From Butyriboletus loyo (taxonomy: Eukaryota > Basidiomycota > Agaricomycetes > Boletales > Boletaceae): a stretch of DNA of 64,000 nucleotides. Numbering within the stretch: the stretch's first letter is position 1; each line of letters opens with the position of its first letter. The notes beneath the pieces were generated by a model that saw nothing but the letters and a program-made list of their open reading frames with translations, was not told the origin of the DNA and did no database searches. The position numbers were made by a program, and so were the translations under genes. The stretch spans positions 62,001 to 126,000 of the forward strand of contig JBBPSI010000012.1 in NCBI GenBank assembly GCA_038093515.1, in the 5' to 3' direction. Below are positions 57,041 to 64,000 of this stretch, piece by piece.

Positions 57041-57380
57041 ATGATCTGTGATTCCAACCGCATACGAAACTACATCTGGAGGCGCAAGTTGGTCATTGAA
57101 ACAACGTTTGCCATAAACGCCTTGGAACCCTGGGAGAAACTCATATTCTGTATGCCCCATTTCTTTCGCTCCTTTCACGCCACCTCGTTCATCACCCCCG
57201 TCTCGATTAGTCTCAGTACTATCACTCTTCGCCTTCCTCCTGTTTAGGGGCGTATGTCGCATATTTCCTTCACAGCTTTTCGTACTACAACAACGCGCAT
57301 CGTATTACCTATGGGGGCATGAATCCGACGACCGACTCCTGAGACATTGGGTTGCCCCCCCGGCAGTAAAAGATTTATAG
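57041..57380 (+). CDS. Serine palmitoyltransferase small subunit-like protein, copy 2 (diverged paralog)
   Basis: Exons are 57041-57149 and 57211-57380, 92 residues. The N-terminus MICDSNRIRNYIWRRKLVIE then TTFAINALEPWEKLIF keeps the LEPWEK hallmark. After the intron, FFSVLSLFAFLLFRGVCRIF is the second helix, and the segment equal to PQH reads PSQL. The tail RASYYLWGHESDDRLLRHWV then APPAVKDL closely matches copy 1 (RATYYLWGHDGDDRLLRRFV). The shared extended tail shows common descent by local duplication. Splice phase (1) joins TTC-T to TC. It is probably still coding, but loss of the PQH motif suggests changed function or early decay. Confidence 0.65.
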
Positions 57381-58605
57381 TTTTATATACGAGGCTCGAG
57401 GACGTGAGTGCAGCGCCCTTTTCTCTCTCGTTTTTGCCTTGACGTCCAGCCGTTCAGTGGTGCCTACCTTGTAGTTTTTCCTTCATGTTTACATCATGCC
57501 TCGCTGCGACTTCTCTCTCTCTCTCTCGCCTCTTGATGCCTTGTTTTGTTGACCATTATATAAACCCTAAGCCTCTGTTACGCAAACTGGTTTGTCAACC
57601 ATGCTTTCCCATGTCACCATGAAGACGCTCGAGAATACCATGTATCGTCGGTGCTTCATTGCGTATCCAAGGTATGTACATCTGGCATCCTCAATGAGAA
57701 GTCGTGCATCGCCCGTCCCTAACCAACGCCTTTCGGACTTGTGCCGCGAATTGGCCGCACATGCCATGCACTGGCTTTCTGAAATGCACATTGGAATGGA
57801 CTTCGGTCGTCGTTTCCTTTTTTTTAGTGAGACCGTGAATTTTGCTTACTGGCCATCGTCCAATCATGACTCTCAAATGGCCTGTGGCAGAGTAGTCAAG
57901 CGATAATGTTACATGGCGCCTTGACAGACCAGTGGGGCATGCTCCACAACAGGCGGAAGGCTTTCATTGGTCTGTTTAGGGTGTGCCATTGGTCTTCCAT
58001 CGTGATCTATTTGTTCTTGCCTGCAGGTCACATCCAGTTGGATCCGTACTTCAAAGCAAAAAGATGATATGTTATGCTCTCACGACGATTAAGTGATGGC
58101 CACACGCTGTCGTTTTTTGATGCCCGCGCGTCGGATCGGTTTCCGGTGCAAGTACTGAAGTACTGAAGTATTTAATTACCGAGTTGGGTCTGGATCGTCC
58201 CTTGGCCTATTCGTGCCATAGAACTTGCAAGTATCGTGTAAATGTAATGCGTGACCTGCAACAAAAAAATCTATCATGCAAAGAACCATGTACGGGACAA
58301 AGATTCGAGTGTCTGATTGGGATTTAATTAACTTACCATACGGAAGGGGTTATGATAATGGATAAACTATCTGCGATGAAAATTCTGAACGGCGAGGTTC
58401 GTGATCTGTCGAGCGTGATAAAAATATAACGACATGATAGAGCCATCTAGCATATCCCGTGTAGCTGAAACGTTGCATAGGGACCGGTCCCGATTACCAT
58501 GACTCTTTAATATAGTTCATAGGAGTGACGTGGAACTCATTCATGATAGGACCATGACGTTGCATGTAAAACGTTTGAAATGCCATCCGCATACCGCACA
58601 GCGGG
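57381..58605. other. Interval between ssSPT copy 2 and the Ca2+-ATPase
   Basis: A CT dinucleotide run is present near 57512-57530. A plus-strand frame from 57601 (MLSHVTMKTLENTMYRRCF) is short and unsupported. Otherwise AT-rich with no gene I can support. Confidence 0.4.
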
Positions 58606-61600
58606 TCAAACAGGCGGAGGCGAGTGCCGCAGGCGACCATGGACACCCCATTTCTGGAAAATTGGGTCGTCCGCTCTCGTGTCCGGGTGAATCTGGAACT
58701 TGCCCTCCCAGAGTGCCGCCGATGACCTCGATGGGTCGTATCGTGCTGGATCCGACAGTGTGCCATAAGTATGTGGTGCCCAACCTGCTCCAATCGAAGA
58801 CGCTATTAAAGTTGGGACCATGGTCATGAGCGAAGATCTTAATCGAGAAGCATTAGTGTGCAAACGAGATCCAGCAGGGGGACGACGAACAAAGGAACTC
58901 TACGCTCGTCATGCACACGTGCCGAACGACTCTTCCAGACAAATGACGATGAGCGCAGACGGCCACCACGAAGATTCGCAAAGGTTGCCAGATTGTCGCG
59001 GACAAGTTCAATAGCTTCGTTCCATTCTGCGTCAGGTTTGATAGTAGGAAGGCCTTCGGGGCTCGGAAGGAGCCTCAAAAGGACGAACAGATGTTCAAAA
59101 GGTTTGTCTGGTAAAAGGCGAATGAGAGCACCCAAGGGAATAGACACTGCGCCGAGGGCAAGCGAAATGCCCCAGTCACGACCCACGATGCGTGTCACCT
59201 GAAAGGCGGCACCGCCAATGAACACGACGAGAATCTGGATGACGATCTCTACAGGATAACGATTGAATGTGAAAACTGGGGAGGACGTAGAGTACGAACT
59301 TACCGATAAGTGTGACAACCACGAAATAATGGTTGTTCCACAGGCCTTCAAAAACGTTGAGCTTACGATCCAGTCGTCTCGAATTGAACGAATTAGATAT
59401 TTGTGCGAACACGAAGATGTTGAACACCACGGTTTGCACAACCGTATCGTTCGTCGAGGTATCCTCGAGCCCGAGAATCTGCAGACCGCAAAAGTGGAAG
59501 ACGAGCGTGATGACGATTTGATAAGCGGATTGCAAAAATATTTGTTTGTACATGCCAACGGTGAAGAGCGAGGCGGTGAGTTTGTCCGGCTTTCTGTCGA
59601 GAAGGACAGGAGACGCAGGATCAGTAGCAAGCGCGAGAGCAGCGAACGTGTCCATTATAATGTTGATCCAAAGTAGTTGGACAGCCGATAACGCGGAAGT
59701 TTCTGACGACGATACGATGGCCGTGACAGATGTAACGACGACGGCAGTCACATTGGTGGAGAGCTGGAACTGAAGGAATTTCCGCACAGCGTCATTTACG
59801 CAACGGCCCCACATAATAGCTTTGACGATTGATGAGAAATTATCGTCCATGAGGATCACATCGGAAGCATCTTTCGCTACCTCAGTACCAGCGATGCCCA
59901 TCGAAAAGCCGACATGCGCAGTTTTGAGCGCAGGTCCATCGTTCGTACCATCACCAGTGACGGCGACGATCTCCCCCAGGGAACGCAGTTTCTCAACAAG
60001 AATTTTCTTGTCTTCAGGGGAGGAACGGGCAAGAACTTGGAGCCTGGGTATGACCTCGAGCATTTCTGCATCGTTTAACTTCCGAAAGACTGGTCCTTCC
60101 ATAATAATGCCCCCCGCTGTAAAGATTCCACATTGGGAAGCAATAGAACGGGCAGTAAGGACATTATCACCGGTGCACATCTTGACAGCGACACCAGCTT
60201 TTTGGCAATCCGCAACAGCTTTCTGAACACCCTCTCGTAGGGGGTCTTCTATGCCAACAATGCCGATGAGAGTGAGTTCGCGAGCAAGATCTTCGTAAGG
60301 TATCTAAATAATGATCAGAAGAGGAGGCGGGTGAGGTTAATGGTCATACATCTTCATCTACGTTCCGATGCAGCCCTGGTGGAGGCCAGATGGTGAAGTC
60401 ACGGTAACAAATGGCGATGGTCCGAAGCGATTGATTGGCGTAAAAGATGATCGTACGGGAGACGTTGACTTCAGCGTACGCGTCGAGTTCCGCAGTCTCC
60501 ACAGTGGCATCCTCGTCGCTAGTTTGATTCGCATTTGGTGAAACAACCACGTGGCGGTTGCACAGTTTCGCGAGGATCTCGCTAGCCCCCTTCAAGTATA
60601 GTCGATAATTGCCATTCTCCAGCTTCACTACCACGCCCATGGCTTTGCGGTCGCTCGAGAAAGGAAGCATTTGAATAACATCGGCCGCGTCACGAATTTC
60701 CTTGTGATTGGGCCAGTTGAGTTCCTTGGAGAAATTCAGGAGCGCTACCTCCGTCTTGCTACCAACAAAGACCATTTGGTCAGTCACAGGATCCACGTCC
60801 TCGAAGGCAGTCGTGTTGATGGCGATAGCTGCGTTGAAGAGTTTGCGAAGCTGGGGTGAAAGAACGGTATTGATTTGGCTCTGATCGACAGAAAAATCCT
60901 GGGTGTGTCCAGAAAGTCCAGAGTCAGTACTCTTGCGAGAGCGATGTTCGTCGACTACGTTCGTCCTGGACTGATTATGTTGAAGCTGTCGTGCAAACTT
61001 CGCATGAATACCGATGGACCCTGCAACGATAGTCATGGCGTTTTGTGTGAGAGTGCCAGTCTTGTCTGTACAGATGACAGAAGCATTTGCCATAGTCTCA
61101 CACGAACCGAGTACACGAACAAGCAGATTCTCCTTTGCCATGCGTTTAGTAGCGAATGCGAGCGCGAGCGTGACAGCAAGAGGAAGACCTTTGGCAGATG
61201 TCAGTCGAAGATGGCTGGTGGCAGCATGCTTGACTCGCCTTCTGGGACAGCAACCACCACTAGGGTGACAGAGATGATGAGAATTTGCACAAAAGCCATG
61301 CCTTTCTGATTTGCGGTTCTTGATCCATTCAGAGTCAGACATTGGAAGACAAGCTTCGAAGAAAGGCTGACCTCGGAGGGTTATTCGTACCCAATTGAAC
61401 GAAGAACCTTATCATAAGAGCACTAAACAGAACGAGGCCTGCTGCGCTCCCAGCCTTTGCAATGAGCTCTGCAAGGACGTTCAACTTCACTTGCAACGGG
61501 GTATTCTCAGTATCGGTACGCAAGGCTGGTATGATGTGAGACACTTTTGAGGGGGAATCGAATTCCTCTCACCCATCATGATTCGCCCATTAAAGCTTTT

Positions 61601-63424
61601 CGTTCCGACTGCAACAACGACGTATTGACCGACACCTTCCAGTACTTTGCTGCCGCTGATGATGAAACAATCCGTGTGTGATGAACTAGGTAATGGATGT
61701 TTAGGCTGCCCTCCGATAATGCCGTCTTCTCCGGGGCGTACGCTGTTTCGTGCGTTCTTCAGTTCCAGGCAAGTTGAATAGGGCGCCTTCTTGATGGCAT
61801 CCGCCTCGCCAGTGGCCGCTGACTCATCGCACTTGACATTATGTCCGGAAATGAAGATTCCATCGCAGGGAACGATCTCACCCGGTTCCAGTAATGCAAT
61901 GTCGCCAACCACGACCTCCTGATAGACATGTACAGGTCAAAAAAGGTCACTAACCGAGCGGGCGACATACTTTGATGTCAATGAGATGCTCGCTTCCATT
62001 GCGAATGATCTTGACGGTGCGCTCATCCTTCTTTTGATTGAGCGCCTCGAATTGGCGTTCCTTCTGCCAGTCATTGAGGGAGCCAACGATAACCTGGGAT
62101 TGTGGTGACGAGGGGAGGCAGACGAAACAAGGAAATGACCTACAACGATGAGAATTGCGATGATGATCGCGACGCCCTCAACCCAGTCGACAGGTGGTTG
62201 GCCAGCAGAAAGCGTCGTGCCGAAATCCTGGAACAGGCCCAGTGCTAATGATACTACAGCAGATATGGATAATAAGACCTAATGTGAATGTGAAGAAATA
62301 GGTGTCCCAAAAGCAGAACATTGACGTACTAAAACCTTGTCTTTGAGTGCAAGCCACATCAGGCCGAGGAGAGATGTTGTCGGACGCTGTGGCAGAATAT
62401 TTTCTCCGTATACAGCCTTGCGGCCAGCAAAGGATGCAGTGTGAGGGTCAGGTGTTGTGTGCATATTATTACCGCCCACGGTTGATGAGGGGGGCTGGGA
62501 GTCGTCTGGGGCGGTCCCGGGGGGCTTGTGTATGTGGTGACCGTGTCTTTGGGAAACGGTTTGCCCTGCACCCAGGTTAACATGAGAGGGACGAGCACCG
62601 CGGTGGTCAGGTGGATCAAGAAGTAAACCACGGGTAGGGTGAGTGCCGAGGCCGTCGAGGATGGCAGTGATACCGCCAAGAGCTTGGAGGCCATCGAAGT
62701 CTTTTGGATCCAAAAGACTCGCGAGTTGACACGGGTCAAAAGCGAATGGACCAAGGTCAGGTGAAGGTTCCTGCGAGGCACCAGGATTGGAAAGTTGTGC
62801 GTCAGAATGAGCGTCACGCCGAAGGTACGCTGAGGGAGGAGGAGCGATATGGTCCGGAAAGGTAGCGTGCAGTTTGGATGAATCGGAGTCCGGATGCGTG
62901 TGAGAGGCGGCGATGGTTAGACTAGTGGCGTCCGATTTCGGGCGGCGGATGGGAGGTAGATTAAATGAGTCTGGGTCGTGATCTGCTTGGGTTTCGTCGA
63001 TGGAGCTGTGACCATCATGGGAGCTAGCAAATGTGGTTATGCTACCCTTCCTGCGTTGCGCGTACCTGTCGATAGCAGAGGGAGTGAGGAGCTGGAGAGA
63101 CGACGTTCCGGAACGTTCGTCTGGCTTATTATCTCTCAAGGCGAGGGAGGTTGCAAAATGTACGGAAGATTGAGTTGAGAGGGTGGGAGAAGGCGGATGG
63201 GAGGAGGCGGCGTCATTAGAGGATACAAAGGTAAGGGAGGGGGATGGGGAGCGAGGGAGGTCGACGGAGGAGCGGCGGGTGGAGGAAGGCCGGACTGTGG
63301 GATACGGGGAGAGGAGGTCTGGGGGACTGGTAGCGGGAGGCGGGAGGGCGTCAGCGGCGAGGGAGAGTTTGGAGGAAAGATCGGTGGTGACGATCGCAGG
63401 AATATTGTTGTCGTTGGTGAGCAT
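58606..63424 (-). CDS. PMC1: P-type Ca2+-ATPase, PMCA/PMC1 type
   Basis: A calcium pump of the vacuolar or plasma membrane. The start at 63424 gives MLTNDNNIPAIVTTDLSSKL, followed by a Ser/Pro-rich extension of about 250 residues. The fold then starts at FDPCQLASLLDPKDFDGLQA. Core motifs are VVGDIALLEPGEIVPCDGIF, DESAATGEADA, VAVPEGLPLAVTLALAFATK (M4 PEGLP), the phosphorylation site CTDKTGTLTQNAM, KGASEILAKLCNRHVV, CTGDNVLTARSIASQCGIFT, VAVTGDGTNDGPALKTAHVG, and LLWINIIMDTFAALALATDP (M6). The C-terminus has an amphipathic basic stretch (ELVRDNLATFANLRGGRLRS), calmodulin-binding-like. A last exon, reached by an intron of about 50 bp near 58890, gives SRSSAALWEGKFQIHPDTRA. If that intron is not used, the stop is at 58839. 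About 1,350 residues. Confidence 0.93.
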
Positions 63425-64000
63425 ATCCGAGTCGGGGACAGGGGAAGGAAGGGAGCCAGGGGAGAGGGAAGAAACGGTATATAAGCAGCCAACGCTGAAT
63501 GAACGGCGAGATCTGGATCATCCGAACCAACCAGCTGGCAGGTTCGAATTCGAGCCATTCGCGCGTTTTCGTCCTCGCTGAGCAGAACATTCCACTGGAA
63601 AACACAGCCTCGCTTCCACACAGAAAATCCAAGGCACACCACCGCCACCACGCCCCAAGGCGAGTTCTTTGCCTGGCTTGAAGACACCTACCAGTGCGCG
63701 AGCTCGCAATGCGTGACAGTGGTTGGCGACATCTTTGGGTACGTTTTCGGCTCCGTGTCAGCCAGCGTGCTGTTCATAATACAACAATCTCATCATGTGT
63801 ATTTTTTTGGTCGTCCAGATGCTGGCATGCCACATGCTAGGGAGACATTCTGCTCTACCTTTCGTCCGTCCGTCGTCTCGTCGTGCTCGTCGTAGCCCCC
63901 GTAGCTCTCCACCCAGCCGTGTCGCCAATCTTCACACCTCCCATTTTGGGACGCAAATCACCGCGGCCCGCTATCCTGCGCCTCTACGTCACTTCCCCCA
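63425..64000. promoter_or_regulatory. Upstream region of the Ca2+-ATPase gene
   Basis: The pump's promoter and leader should lie here. A TATATAAG-like AT patch (about 63478-63484) is 55 bases upstream of the start. No calcineurin-type GNGGC cluster is obvious by eye. No gene recognised to the window end. Confidence 0.35.

Noticed and set aside
57601..57906. Plus-strand frame MLSHVTMKTLENTM as a gene
   Set aside because: Short, no recognisable motif, and an equally open frame lies on the other strand.
1..64000. CRISPR arrays, rRNA, secondary-metabolite cluster or an intact retrotransposon
   Set aside because: No regularly spaced repeats, no rRNA signatures, no PKS, NRPS or terpene core motifs, and no reverse-transcriptase, integrase or transposase motif were found in any frame.

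Overview
The window looks like nuclear DNA of a filamentous basidiomycete, most likely an Agaricomycete. The signs are short introns of about 50-60 bp with GT-AG borders, several per gene, and compact gene spacing. The gene set is typically fungal: PHO84, YVC1, TMS1, MGM1, a PMC1-type Ca2+ pump, a stand-alone SRA protein and an O-GlcNAc-transferase-like gene. The protein style (MAF1, APC6, short-repeat-rich gaps) recalls Rhizoctonia/Ceratobasidium, but that is inference. No rRNA, tRNA, CRISPR array or intact autonomous transposon was recognised.

Layout. 0-5 kb: the tail of an NPR3-like gene, an extended-SDR epimerase, cytosolic Fe/Mn SOD, an unknown gene and NOP15. 5-7 kb: low-value sequence with a Ser/Pro-rich open frame and palindromes. 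7-12.4 kb: PHO84, divergent from an ETFRF1/LYRM5 protein; a MITE-like inverted repeat; and eIF1A with two GC-AG introns. 12.5-16.9 kb: an ankyrin-like protein, a minisatellite, a decayed sugar transporter and a macro-domain protein. 17-22.3 kb: an STK32-type kinase divergent from the TRP channel YVC1. 22.4-29.7 kb: APC6/CDC16, then the OGT-like gene. 29.9-34.3 kb: poorly known genes, including a Cys-rich protein.

34-43.6 kb is the structural centre of the window. MAF1, a DHDPS/HOGA-like aldolase and MGM1 were caught in a tandem duplication. One breakpoint lies inside MAF1 and the other inside MGM1, and the junction carries a 7-bp microhomology. The outer MAF1 copy and the distal aldolase-MGM1 pair are intact; the inner copies are decayed and partly rearranged.

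43.8-54 kb: SCP2 with a peroxisomal-type C-terminus, an S9 peptidase, MED22, a RAD51D-like RecA protein, the serine incorporator TMS1 and an SRA/YDG protein. 54-57.4 kb: a mostly empty stretch, then two neighbouring paralogs of the small subunit of serine palmitoyltransferase. 58.6-63.4 kb: a long P-type Ca2+-ATPase gene whose upstream region ends the window.

Most genes are unrelated housekeeping functions. Local functional themes are Ca2+ handling (YVC1, PMC1), lipid metabolism (SCP2, SPT small subunits, serine incorporator) and mitochondria (MGM1, ETFRF1). No operon-like or secondary-metabolite cluster is visible. Multi-exon genes are given as start-to-stop spans; exon borders are stated where I could resolve them by eye.
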